Source of the DNA: Haloplasmatales bacterium 4B
GTDB taxonomy: Bacteria > Bacillota_I > Bacilli_A > Haloplasmatales > Haloplasmataceae
DNA: 54,798 nt
Assembly: GCA_003586005.1 (NCBI GenBank)
Contig: NSKI01000015.1
Coordinates: forward strand, 1-54,798
Direction of reading: 5' to 3'
Shown here piece after piece: positions 1-7,037 of this stretch. Positions within the stretch are counted from its first letter, which is position 1, and the number at the start of each line of letters is the position of its first letter. The notes below the pieces were generated by a model, which saw only the letters and a program-made list of their open reading frames with translations, searched no databases and was not told where the DNA came from. A program made the translations under genes and the position numbers.

Positions 1-82
1 CTTTTTTTTTTTAATGTTTCTGCGACCTCCGAGATCTTCACCTTAGCCTTCGTCGTCAGCGTCAGATGTTTTTAAGAGACAG
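1..82 (+). other. Illumina P5 / i5 / Nextera adapter read-through (assembly artefact)
   Basis: After a leading T homopolymer, bases 13-41 match the 29-base P5 flow-cell sequence with five substitutions. Bases 42-49 match the 8-base i5 index known as S508 with one substitution. Bases 50-82 match the 33-base Nextera read-1 transposase adapter with three substitutions, ending in the mosaic-end tail AAGAGACAG. All nine mismatches are changes to T, as expected for poor read-end base calls. The order P5-index-adapter is that of a library molecule end, so these bases are not chromosomal and real sequence starts at 83. Confidence 0.95.
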
Positions 83-84
83 AT

Positions 85-1257
85 TTTCTAGTTGTTATAT
101 TATTTTCTGTTATGAGCTTACAGGGTAATTCAGGTGTATTTGAAATGGAGTATACCTTAGTAAGCATTCTTTTTGCTTATGTAGTATTTCTTAATATTAA
201 AAACAAAACAATTGTCGTTGGTAATATCCTTATACCCTTATTAATATTTTTATTGTATAGCTTATTATCAATTACTTGGACACCTGTGAAACCTGATGGC
301 TTTAAAGGTTTTCTTGCGATGCTTGAAGGTTATATGGTTTATTATATTTTAACAAATGGCTTCTTTAAAATAAAAAAGAAACATTTATTAAATATTTCCA
401 AAATAGCTACTTATGTGATGATTTCCTTATCATTTGAGATTATTTATATCTATTCTTATTATGGATTTGAAACAGTTATTCATAGTAAAAATCTGGTTCA
501 TTTGGGCTGGGGGTATTCTAACTTTATTGCGGTTATTTTTGTCCTCTTAATACCTGTTGCCCTATATAAATATTTGGACAATAAAAGGTATTATTTGCAA
601 TATTTTTTATTGGATATTATTAGTATAATTTCGCTTATTTTAACATTATCAAGAGGGGCAATCGTCGGAGCTGCAGTAGCATTAACTTTATTTTTTATTA
701 TATATGTTAGAAAATATTTTCTAATAAGATATGGTAGTATTATTGGAGTTATAAGTTTAATTGTCATTAAAATCCAAAAAGTTAATAGTTTTTATAGTTC
801 AATTATAGACCGCTTTTTTACAGGTGAATTTATGGATAATAATGGCCGCTTCCCCCTTTATAAATTAGCATTTGAAAAATTTGTTGATAAAATTTGGTTT
901 GGGAATGGACTTAGGTCAAGTAAATACATGATCAGTCACTTTCTTGATGGACACAACTCGCATTATCATAACTTTATTTTACAAATTGCGGCTACACTTG
1001 GTATCGTGGGACTAATTTTATTTTCATTTATCGTGTTTAGATGGGTAAAAGTATTATTTAAACCATATGATAAATTTGTTGTTTGTTCAGCAATTAGCAT
1101 TATTGGAGCACTAGCACATCAAATGGTTGATGTAAGTTTTGATTTATTTTATTTCGGGGTTTATTTTTATACAATAATTGCAACAGTAGAAATATATCGA
1201 CATAACTTGAAATCTGATTCCTTAAAATTAAAATATATTGGAAAAATAAAAAGCTAA
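85..1257 (+). CDS. O-antigen ligase/polymerase-like membrane protein (Wzy_C family), 5'-truncated by contig end
   Basis: Polytopic membrane protein, mostly hydrophobic helices, with the Wzy_C-type signature in the C-terminal half: SRGAIVG near the middle, then GNGLRSS, then HNSHYHNFILQ followed by a GIVGLILF helix. The family polymerises or ligates lipid-linked surface polysaccharide repeat units at the outer face of the membrane. The ATG at 112 has no ribosome binding site, and the frame stays open upstream through hydrophobic codons to the adapter junction at 82/83. The true start is therefore missing and the gene is a 3' fragment of a larger one. Its presence suggests the rest of a capsule or exopolysaccharide cluster lies off the left edge, which fits the CpsB-like and heparinase-like genes at 7-9.7 kb. 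Which polysaccharide it acts on cannot be told. Confidence 0.75.
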   Translation, partial: FLVVILFSVMSLQGNSGVFEMEYTLVSILFAYVVFLNIKNKTIVVGNILIPLLIFLLYSLLSITWTPVKPDGFKGFLAMLEGYMVYYILTNGFFKIKKKHLLNISKIATYVMISLSFEIIYIYSYYGFETVIHSKNLVHLGWGYSNFIAVIFVLLIPVALYKYLDNKRYYLQYFLLDIISIISLILTLSRGAIVGAAVALTLFFIIYVRKYFLIRYGSIIGVISLIVIKIQKVNSFYSSIIDRFFTGEFMDNNGRFPLYKLAFEKFVDKIWFGNGLRSSKYMISHFLDGHNSHYHNFILQIAATLGIVGLILFSFIVFRWVKVLFKPYDKFVVCSAISIIGALAHQMVDVSFDLFYFGVYFYTIIATVEIYRHNLKSDSLKLKYIGKIKS

Positions 1258-1283
1258 GTTAAATTAGTAATCTTTTATAATTC

Positions 1284-1312
1284 AGGTGCATATTGTATAG
1301 TAGTACGCACCT
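1284..1312 (+). terminator. Possible terminator of the Wzy-like gene
   Basis: AGGTGC is paired with GCACCT across a 17-base loop that can add a GTA/TAC pairing. It lies 27 bases after the stop codon. The following T-tract is short, so efficiency is uncertain. Confidence 0.4.
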
Positions 1313-1629
1313 TTATTAAAGCTATCTGTTAATTTAGTAGTTTAGGATGATTATATAAGAAAGATGGTGAAGTTTGTATTTAGTTACTACCCTAATGTAG
1401 AAAAAACTATATTAGTTGTAATTGTAACAAATATCAACTCTAATTCTTAAATAATCAAAAAAGTGATTAGTTACTTAATTTTAATAACAAATGTTATGTT
1501 CTCCTAAGTTAAAATCATAAATTATGATCGTTAGGGTTAAAACCATATTTTATTTAATTGATTGCTTCAGATGTTTATTCTGGATTTGCTTTCCTCTTGA
1601 ACCCTTTGATAATTAGTGGTGCGTACTTT

Positions 1630-1661
1630 AGGTAATGTCTCAAAAGAGATATTACCTTTTT
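1630..1661 (+). terminator. Intrinsic terminator-like hairpin
   Basis: AGGTAATGTCTC pairs with GAGATATTACCT over an AAAA loop (one mismatch), followed by TTTTT. No intact gene lies directly upstream on the plus strand, so it may end transcripts of a deleted gene or read-through from the Wzy-like gene. Confidence 0.65.
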
Positions 1662-1806
1662 AGTTATTTTAGTAAATAATAAGATTTTATTAATAAAATT
1701 GTCTAATAACCGCACATAGTGTATGATGGAAAAAATAAAATAATCACATGTTTTTAGGAAATTATAGTAAAATATAATAAAATTTTATATTTGAAACATG
1801 AAAAGG

Positions 1807-2075
1807 GTGAGTAAATTGCTTCTCTATAAATATACGAATTATTTTCAAAAATTAGATCGAATATCTGAATTCACTATAAAAGTAACAGACATTTAGGCTG
1901 TGTAAAAGAATTATTAAAACATGGTGCTGATTTTGAAATTGTTGATTTGCTTTTAAAATACGGCGCAAATGCCTTACAGGCAGACTGTGATAATGAAAAT
2001 GCATTGATGCTTGCTTATAAAAGTGGTAGTTATAATATAATAAAACTAATAAAAAACAAGGTATTGATTAAATGA
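1807..2075 (+). pseudogene. Ankyrin-repeat protein remnant (frameshifted)
   Basis: From GTG 1807 (or TTG 1816) one frame runs to about 1875 and then meets a stop. A second frame continues from there to TGA 2073-2075 and encodes two ankyrin-like repeats, with motifs such as LGCVKELLKHGAD, LLLKYGANAL and NALMLAYKSGSYNIIKLI. Ankyrin repeats are protein-binding helical hairpins. A one-base shift near 1870-1880 joins the frames. Even when joined the product is only about 89 residues with degenerate repeat spacing, so this looks like a decayed, internally deleted copy of a longer gene. It ends in a strong bidirectional terminator. Confidence 0.65.
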
Positions 2076-2108
2076 TACTAGTATCATTTCTAATTACCTT
2101 GTTTTTTT
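2051..2108. terminator. Long bidirectional terminator
   Basis: Outer arms AAAAAACAAGGTA (2051-2063) and TACCTTGTTTTTT (2095-2107) enclose a second perfect pairing, AAATGATAC with GTATCATTT. It is symmetrical, with A- and T-tracts on both sides, and serves the convergent ankyrin remnant and the YkvA-like gene. Confidence 0.8.
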
Positions 2109-2505
2109 ATACCTCAACAAATTCTTTTTGTGAATTTTTCCATAATTCATACCTAATTAAATCTTGTTTAAAGGATTTGATAATCATCGTAATTACACCG
2201 ATTCGCTTAAACAATTTAACACCAGGAACTTTATCAAGAAAAGTTTCTTTTGGATTAACAATATAATATAATGATGTAATAATAATCATTATCGTTTTTA
2301 TAGGAATTTTCCGATAAATACCTTTTGACCAATCATTAATTAATGAAACTAATAACTCTCCATAATGTGATAATTCTTTTTCATCACTATTTTCAATTTG
2401 ATCGTTACCAAGTAATAATAAACATGATGCTTTATTAGGATGATTTATACATAGGGTAGCAAAATTGTTAAATTTGAGTTTATGTAATTCATCAAAATAT
2501 TCCAA
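2107..2505 (-). CDS. YkvA-like DUF1232 protein (divergent)
   Basis: A 132-residue protein. Its C-terminal half follows the DUF1232/YkvA pattern: a hydrophobic segment ending YYIVNP, then a KVPGVKLFKRIGVI segment and the closing KSFKQDLIRYELWK, similar to the SxKxDLxxYxxW tail of the family. The usual PxDxIPD acidic residues are replaced here (NPKETFLDKVP), so it is a divergent member. Molecular function of the family is unknown; members are small, often membrane-associated proteins. The start is TTG at 2505, preceded by AGGTGA at 2512-2517; the nearest ATG is followed at once by an in-frame stop. It faces the ankyrin remnant and shares its terminator. Confidence 0.6.
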   Translation of the reverse strand: MEYFDELHKLKFNNFATLCINHPNKASCLLLLGNDQIENSDEKELSHYGELLVSLINDWSKGIYRKIPIKTIMIIITSLYYIVNPKETFLDKVPGVKLFKRIGVITMIIKSFKQDLIRYELWKNSQKEFVEV

Positions 2506-2638
2506 AATAAGTCACCTCATTTTATATTGCCAGAGATATTAAAAATCATACATTGATTTGTTAAATTATTTTATTAACATATTTAAATGTAGTGAATAAA
2601 ATATAGTATAAATATTTTTTTTAAGACGGGGAAGTATA

Positions 2639-2666
2639 AAAAAATGAACTTTTTAGTTCATTTTTT
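2639..2666. terminator. Orphan symmetrical terminator hairpin
   Basis: AAAAAATGAAC pairs perfectly with GTTCATTTTTT over a six-base loop. It lies upstream of the minus-strand YkvA-like gene and before the manA remnant, so no intact gene obviously ends here. It may be left from a lost gene or end a short untranslated transcript. Confidence 0.65.
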
Positions 2667-2685
2667 ATGTTAAAAGTTGTTTTAA

Positions 2686-2856
2686 ATAGGAAGTATAAAA
2701 AGAAAAAATTCAACATTTCTACTTGTTTCAGTTCTAAAAGGTCAAGGAACCTTCTTAGATGAACCTGTAAAAAAAGGTGATCATTTTATTATCACATCAG
2801 TAAATAGAGAAGTATATTGTCAAGGGAATATGGAGCTAATTGTTTCTTATATTTAA
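2686..2856 (+). pseudogene. manA: 3' remnant of a class I mannose-6-phosphate isomerase gene
   Basis: The reading frame encodes VSVLKGQGTFLDEPVKKGD, then HFIITS and a closing GNMELIVSYI. This matches the C-terminal cupin strands of type I phosphomannose isomerases (consensus: sVLeGeGxl, then kKGDxFiIP, then the final S). Only the last ~50 codons remain, with no start codon or ribosome binding site, and the frame is closed by a stop upstream. The intact enzyme interconverts mannose-6-phosphate and fructose-6-phosphate and feeds GDP-mannose synthesis, which would fit a former polysaccharide locus. A strong terminator directly after the stop is still present. Confidence 0.6.
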
Positions 2857-2863
2857 AATTATT

Positions 2864-2899
2864 GATTACTTTAATTTTTCAGTAAAGTAATCTTTTTTT
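2864..2899 (+). terminator. Intrinsic terminator after the manA remnant
   Basis: GATTACTTTA pairs perfectly with TAAAGTAATC over a nine-base loop and is followed by TTTTTTT. Confidence 0.85.
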
Positions 2900-2953
2900 A
2901 TGAACAAATCTTTAAATTATAAATATGATACTATAGATAAAGGAGGAGATTGC

Positions 2954-3157
2954 ATGTTTTACCAAGGAAGCCATTATCTAATTTATAGTAAGGATAGTTT
3001 AGAATCATTCATAAAAGAAGGTGAAAATTTTTATAAACTACTAAATTATATAAAACTCAAGTTCGCTGCTTTTGTGAAATCTTTTTTAAACCTGTATACC
3101 CATTTTCCACAAATGATTGATTTGTTCAGTTTTATAGTGCAAAAAACTCAAAAATAG
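2954..3157 (+). CDS. Orphan small protein, 67 aa, unknown function
   Basis: Start ATG 2954 is fixed by an excellent AAAGGAGGAG ribosome binding site at about 2939-2948; an upstream in-frame ATG at 2900 lies in the preceding terminator and has no such site. The product begins MFYQGSHYLIYSKDS, has a mixed charged middle (IKEGENFYKLL) and an aromatic, hydrophobic C-terminal half rich in F, L and Y. No signal peptide or clear membrane helix, and I do not recognise a family. It lies about 90 bases before the promoter of the paired HTH-TPR regulators. RRNPP receptors are often encoded beside a small peptide gene, so a partner role is possible but there is no direct evidence. Confidence 0.5.
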   Translation: MFYQGSHYLIYSKDSLESFIKEGENFYKLLNYIKLKFAAFVKSFLNLYTHFPQMIDLFSFIVQKTQK

Positions 3158-3187
3158 TAAAAAAATGTAAAAATATCTAGAAAAATC

Positions 3188-3216
3188 TTGAAGACAATTA
3201 AGTTTTAAAGTAAAAT
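3188..3216 (+). promoter_or_regulatory. Sigma-A type promoter for the HTH-TPR operon
   Basis: TTGAAG (3188-3193), a 17-base spacer and TAAAAT (3211-3216), 33 bases before the ATG at 3250. Confidence 0.6.
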
Positions 3217-3249
3217 AAATACGGTTAATGATTAATTGCGAGGATAACA

Positions 3250-4479
3250 ATGAAAAAAAATTTTGATTTAAAATTAATTGGTCGTATTATTAAAGAAGAA
3301 AGAAAATTTAAAAATTTAGCTCAAAAGGATTTAGCTAGTCTTTTTTCGATTAATCAAAGCACAATATCAAGAATAGAAAAAGGGGAAAATATATCACTCG
3401 AATTATATGAATTAATTCTAAAACTTTTTGATATTAATTTATTTGGTGATGAAATCTTTATGATGTCCCTGTTAAATGAAATATACATAGCAATAAAAAG
3501 TAATAATAAAAATCATGTAGAAAAAATATATGAGCATGTTATAACTTTTGATAATTTATCAATAAATGAGCACTATCTTAAATTAATCATTAAGGGTTTA
3601 TACTTAGTTTTTAATAATAAATTTACTGAGTTAGATGCATATATTCCCTATTTAAATAGGATGAAGTTTGTCTTTGAAAAACCTATATTAAAGTATTATC
3701 ATCTGATTAGGGGCTATTACTTTTATTATTTTCGTCATTATGAAAAAGCAATTAATGAATGTAACATAATTTTAACTAATGCTTACCATGATGATTTTAA
3801 AGATAATTTTTTTAATTATCTTTTTATAAATATTCAAATCCATTTTAAAAATTACGGTATTGCTCAGGAAATTTTAGAAAAAGCAAATGAATTAAATAAA
3901 AATAATAACATAATTATTAACTTGCATATTAAACACTTATTGGCTTATATATATTTTGTTGATTCAAACTATCAAGAATGTATCCAACTAATAGAAAATT
4001 GTGAGCCAGCTAACATCGAAATAAGCTTTGAGTTAAATTTTTTACTTGCTGCCTCACTTTTAGTATTAGAAAAATATGATGATGCCTATAAATACTTTGT
4101 AAATATAGTCGAAACTGATTTGTTAATTGTTAAAGAAAAAATCCATTTGTATTACGCTTACTTACTTTATTGTTTAAAATTAAATGACGATAAACTCTAT
4201 TCATATTATTATGATAAAGCAAAGTTAGAATCTTTTTATCAAAATATCAAATTGCGTAGCATATTTGAAGCCATAGTTTTATATGAACCAGAATTAAAAA
4301 ATAGTGTTTATTATGAAAATATTAATTACTTACTATTAGAAAATTGCTTAATTCATGTAAAATTACTTTATTCAATTTCAAAAACAAAAAACTGTTATAA
4401 AAAGAAATGTGCCTTTTATATGAAAATACATGAACTAATGAATAATAAAGAGATGGGGTGTTCATTTCATGATTTATAA
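3250..4479 (+). CDS. HTH-TPR transcriptional regulator, RRNPP-like (first of a pair)
   Basis: A 409-residue cytosolic regulator. Residues ~10-62 form an XRE/Cro-type helix-turn-helix: IGRIIKEERKFKNLAQKDLA, then the recognition helix NQSTISRIEKGENIS. The remaining ~340 residues are helical with TPR-like A/B pairs such as YHLIRGYYFYYFRHYEKAI and LLAASLLVLEKYDDAYKYF. This HTH plus multi-TPR layout is that of Rgg/PlcR/PrgX-type receptors, where the TPR domain can bind a short peptide and switch DNA binding; ligand binding here is inference. Ribosome binding site GAGGATAACA precedes ATG 3250. Its 3' end overlaps the next gene by 11 bases, indicating translational coupling with a second regulator of the same build. 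Confidence 0.75.
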   Translation: MKKNFDLKLIGRIIKEERKFKNLAQKDLASLFSINQSTISRIEKGENISLELYELILKLFDINLFGDEIFMMSLLNEIYIAIKSNNKNHVEKIYEHVITFDNLSINEHYLKLIIKGLYLVFNNKFTELDAYIPYLNRMKFVFEKPILKYYHLIRGYYFYYFRHYEKAINECNIILTNAYHDDFKDNFFNYLFINIQIHFKNYGIAQEILEKANELNKNNNIIINLHIKHLLAYIYFVDSNYQECIQLIENCEPANIEISFELNFLLAASLLVLEKYDDAYKYFVNIVETDLLIVKEKIHLYYAYLLYCLKLNDDKLYSYYYDKAKLESFYQNIKLRSIFEAIVLYEPELKNSVYYENINYLLLENCLIHVKLLYSISKTKNCYKKKCAFYMKIHELMNNKEMGCSFHDL

Positions 4480-5674
4480 TAATGAATACACCCTAAAAGC
4501 AAAGCTTGGTAATATTATCCAGTTTAAAAGAAATGAAGCTGCTATGTCTCAAAAAGCACTAGCTAAAGTATTAATCTATGATCAAAGTGTAATTAGCCGG
4601 ATAGAAAAAGGTTATGAAGATATAAATATTGATTTGTATATAAAGGTATTAAATTTTTACCAGACAGAAATGGTTATTAACAAGGCTTTAGAATTAGAAA
4701 TTACGCGAATTACCGAAATGATTTTTACTTCATATGAATTCTTAAACATAAATGATTTTAATGTATACTTGATTAATATTAATAATTTAATAAGAAGAAA
4801 TCGCAATATAATTAAAGCATATGATCTATTTTGCTTAAAAATGGTTTGTTTATATATGTTGCGAAATAAACAAGCTAGGACTTATTTAAATAATCTTAAA
4901 AAGCTTTATATAATTTGCGAGCCAAAATGTAAAATTTTATACCATATGATTGAAATTCAATACTATTTATATGACCGCAAAAGAAAAGACATAAATATTG
5001 AACTTAAATTTAATAGTAATGATTATGATCATGGCTTGATTCAATATCTATGGGGAAAATATTATTTTGAAACTTATAGTTACTCAAAAGCTATCGAATT
5101 TTTATCACGTGCATTAATAAGTTTTAAAAAGGAAAATAATGTCCAAAGAATTGTCAGATGTGAAATAATGAAAAATGAAATATTTTTAAGGGAAAATCAA
5201 TTTCATATTGTTAGAATTAAATCAATAGCTTTATTAAAGATAAAGGGAATTATTATTAATAATGATAAATTTACCATTTTGTTTCATTTAGGATACTGTC
5301 TATACAATTTACACGAATATCAAAAAGCACTAGCAATATTTACGAGTCTTATAGACAAAGACTTTAGTGAACATGATTTTATTTTACACCTTACTAATAA
5401 ATGTTTAGTTAAATTAAAAAAAATTCAAAGTAATGATATAGTGGAATATCATATCTTGGACAGATTATATTTTAAATATGGTGAAACATTAAACATAAAC
5501 GATGAGTATTGTGAACTAGTTGAAAAGCTAATGTATGATATTGAGTCTAATTTCTACAAAAAAGAATATCGATATTACTTAATCAATTTGCTTAATTATT
5601 ATTTTAATAATAAAAAATACTCTAAATTTCTTCAGTTATCCCATAAAATTGACAAAATTACGCATATTTTTTAA
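4469..5674 (+). CDS. HTH-TPR transcriptional regulator, RRNPP-like (second of a pair)
   Basis: A 401-residue paralog of the preceding protein. An N-terminal XRE helix-turn-helix (residues ~12-68) contains FKRNEAAMSQKALAKVL and DQSVISRIEKGYEDI. TPR-like helices follow, e.g. WGKYYFETYSYSKAIEFL and FHLGYCLYNLHEYQKALAIF. ATG 4469 lies 11 bases inside the previous gene behind a GGGGTG site, so the two are probably made together, possibly as a heteromeric pair. Sequence similarity is clear in the HTH and low in the TPR part, which would allow different ligands. No obvious hydrophobic pro-peptide gene follows; the only short frame (20 codons near 5698) lacks a ribosome binding site. Confidence 0.75.
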   Translation: MIYNNEYTLKAKLGNIIQFKRNEAAMSQKALAKVLIYDQSVISRIEKGYEDINIDLYIKVLNFYQTEMVINKALELEITRITEMIFTSYEFLNINDFNVYLININNLIRRNRNIIKAYDLFCLKMVCLYMLRNKQARTYLNNLKKLYIICEPKCKILYHMIEIQYYLYDRKRKDINIELKFNSNDYDHGLIQYLWGKYYFETYSYSKAIEFLSRALISFKKENNVQRIVRCEIMKNEIFLRENQFHIVRIKSIALLKIKGIIINNDKFTILFHLGYCLYNLHEYQKALAIFTSLIDKDFSEHDFILHLTNKCLVKLKKIQSNDIVEYHILDRLYFKYGETLNINDEYCELVEKLMYDIESNFYKKEYRYYLINLLNYYFNNKKYSKFLQLSHKIDKITHIF

Positions 5675-5731
5675 TTATATTACCTATTTTTTAATTATGT
5701 TTCAAAATTTATTCAAGATTGATATCATTTA

Positions 5732-5760
5732 TTGTCTTTTTTACTTAGAATATGTATAAT
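5732..5760 (+). promoter_or_regulatory. Sigma-A type promoter with long structured leader
   Basis: TTGTCT (5732-5737), a 17-base spacer, and a perfect TATAAT (5755-5760). Transcription from here would give a leader of about 120 nt before ATG 5890, containing an early ATCTTAA/TTAAGAT pairing (5782-5788 with 5811-5817) and the 21-bp hairpin at 5836-5888. Confidence 0.7.
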
Positions 5761-5835
5761 AATATTCGTGAAGTATTACCGATCTTAATCAAAAGAGCTT
5801 ACAACTTTTTTTAAGATTCACATATACTTTTCCCT

Positions 5836-5888
5836 AAAAGTCCTTCTTTAGTTTATTTTTATTATAGATAAACTAAAGGAGGACTTTT
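5836..5888 (+). promoter_or_regulatory. 21-bp leader hairpin that buries the ribosome binding site
   Basis: Arm 5836-5856 and arm 5868-5888 are complementary over all 21 positions (20 Watson-Crick pairs plus one G-U), with an 11-base loop. The 3' arm contains the AAGGAGGA ribosome binding site of the gene starting at 5890, so translation should be blocked while the stem is closed. The stem is followed by a run of five T (5885-5889) running straight into ATG, so it could also act as an intrinsic terminator. The sequence shows the structure; whether it is a thermosensor, an attenuator or a protein-opened switch is inference. Confidence 0.8.
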
Positions 5889-5889
5889 T

Positions 5890-6684
5890 ATGCAAATAAA
5901 TGCCTTACTAAAAAAAATCATTCCTACTATTTCTGATGATACAAGCTATTATTATATTAAAACAAATAATGGACATTTTTATCATCAATATAAACAAGAA
6001 AGTATTGTTGGACTTAATAATGTTGATGTTAATTTAAGTCCCAAGCCAAAGTACTTAAAGATATTCATTGATTATTTAAAAATTAGTGACTTTGTTCTAA
6101 TAGCTAACTTTAGACATAAAAATTTTTATATTGGCGAAATAACCTCTGACATATATTATGAAAATGAGAAAATATATCGGAAAGTAAAGTGGTTGAAAGA
6201 AGTAGAATGTTTTGACTTAGGTGATAAAGCCTATAAATATATAAGTAAAGCTAACCCTATTATAAATATCAATTGTCTAGCAACAGATATAAATCGATTA
6301 CTATATCCAATATACGATAAATCTCATGTTTATCATTTTGTTTTTAAAGTTAAGCAAGAAGAAAATATTTTATTTAAAAGCTTATATGGTCTTCACCAAT
6401 TATTTGATCAAGATGAAATTATTGATGAATTAAAAATTAAAATTAGTGTTCAAAGTCCTGGAATTGTTGAACTAATTACCAATAATTTGGATATTATTAT
6501 CATGATTATTAAAACAATTAAAGTAATAAATTTACTTACAAAAAATGAAACTCCATCTAATTCCAAACTTATAAAAAAATATAATGATATTAAAAATATA
6601 TATCAGCAATATGAAATTGAAAGATTAAAACTCATTCCCCCTAAAGTAGATGATGAAATATACGAAAAATGTAAAGAAATTTAG
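5890..6684 (+). CDS. Protein with N-terminal EVE/PUA-like (Mrr N-terminal-like) domain, unknown function
   Basis: A 264-residue soluble protein. Residues ~20-115 follow the pattern of the PUA/EVE-like domain found at the N terminus of some Mrr-type and other modification-sensing proteins: YYYIKTNNGHFYHQY, then ISDFVLIANF, then FYIGEITSDIYY and YRKVKWL. The usual IaIGW motif is reduced to IVGLNNV. The C-terminal part has an SPGIVELI motif, a hydrophobic helix (~residues 195-212) and a charged tail. No nuclease domain or catalytic motif is visible, so it may read a nucleic acid or ligand without cutting. The gene has its own promoter and the occluding hairpin directly before its start, indicating tight post-transcriptional control. 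Domain recognition is by pattern only. Confidence 0.5.
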   Translation: MQINALLKKIIPTISDDTSYYYIKTNNGHFYHQYKQESIVGLNNVDVNLSPKPKYLKIFIDYLKISDFVLIANFRHKNFYIGEITSDIYYENEKIYRKVKWLKEVECFDLGDKAYKYISKANPIININCLATDINRLLYPIYDKSHVYHFVFKVKQEENILFKSLYGLHQLFDQDEIIDELKIKISVQSPGIVELITNNLDIIIMIIKTIKVINLLTKNETPSNSKLIKKYNDIKNIYQQYEIERLKLIPPKVDDEIYEKCKEI

Positions 6685-6729
6685 AGAATTTGTCGTATAT
6701 AAGATTACGTATTAGTTTGGAGGTTTATA

Positions 6730-6987
6730 ATGAATGAAATTCATACAAATTTTTTTGAAAAAGTGTTGCGAGAAAAAGAATGTTTAATATTGTTATGTAT
6801 AAAAGATGTGGCACAAACAAATAAGGCAGAACTTGGCAAATTATATGAAGTAGGTATTTTTGTGTTATATTATGTTTACAAATTTTATTGTTGTAAAAAA
6901 CTAAATCATCAAAATTTTGATTATTTAGCCTTTCAATTGATTAAAAATAGAATGCTTGATTATATTCGAAATGATGTAAATACATAA
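6730..6987 (+). CDS. Small protein resembling sigma factor region 2, 85 aa
   Basis: Start ATG 6730 follows a good GGAGG site. The product is a small helical protein; its C-terminal half, with FDYLAFQLIKNRMLDYIRND, recalls the end of sigma-70 region 2 (iKNxilDyiR), while region 4 and the rest of a sigma factor are absent. It could be a truncated sigma-like gene, a regulator that mimics region 2, or a chance resemblance. It is 45 bases behind the EVE-like gene with no terminator in between, so the two may be co-transcribed and share the leader control. Confidence 0.4.
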   Translation: MNEIHTNFFEKVLREKECLILLCIKDVAQTNKAELGKLYEVGIFVLYYVYKFYCCKKLNHQNFDYLAFQLIKNRMLDYIRNDVNT

Positions 6988-7037
6988 TTTGGAATATTTA
7001 ACAAAAGTTTGAAAAAACTATTGTTATGGAGGATATA

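Larger units (their letters stand above)
1258..1806. other. About 550 bp without a recognisable gene
   Basis: AT-rich spacer between the Wzy-like gene and the ankyrin remnant. It holds two hairpins (listed separately), a short palindrome around 1520-1535, and a 29-codon frame at 1364-1450 without convincing homology or a good ribosome binding site. The 9-base word GTACGCACC near 1302-1310 occurs inverted near 1619-1627, so the spacer may be bounded by remnants of an inverted repeat; this is weak. Confidence 0.5.

Noticed and set aside
1364-1450. 29-codon frame MVKFVFSYYPN...
   Set aside because: No good ribosome binding site and no recognisable family; could be a glycosyltransferase start remnant, but the evidence is too thin.
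5698-5760. 20-codon hydrophobic peptide frame after the second HTH-TPR gene (possible signal peptide gene)
   Set aside because: No ribosome binding site, and its end overlaps the promoter at 5732-5760; no secretion-like N terminus.
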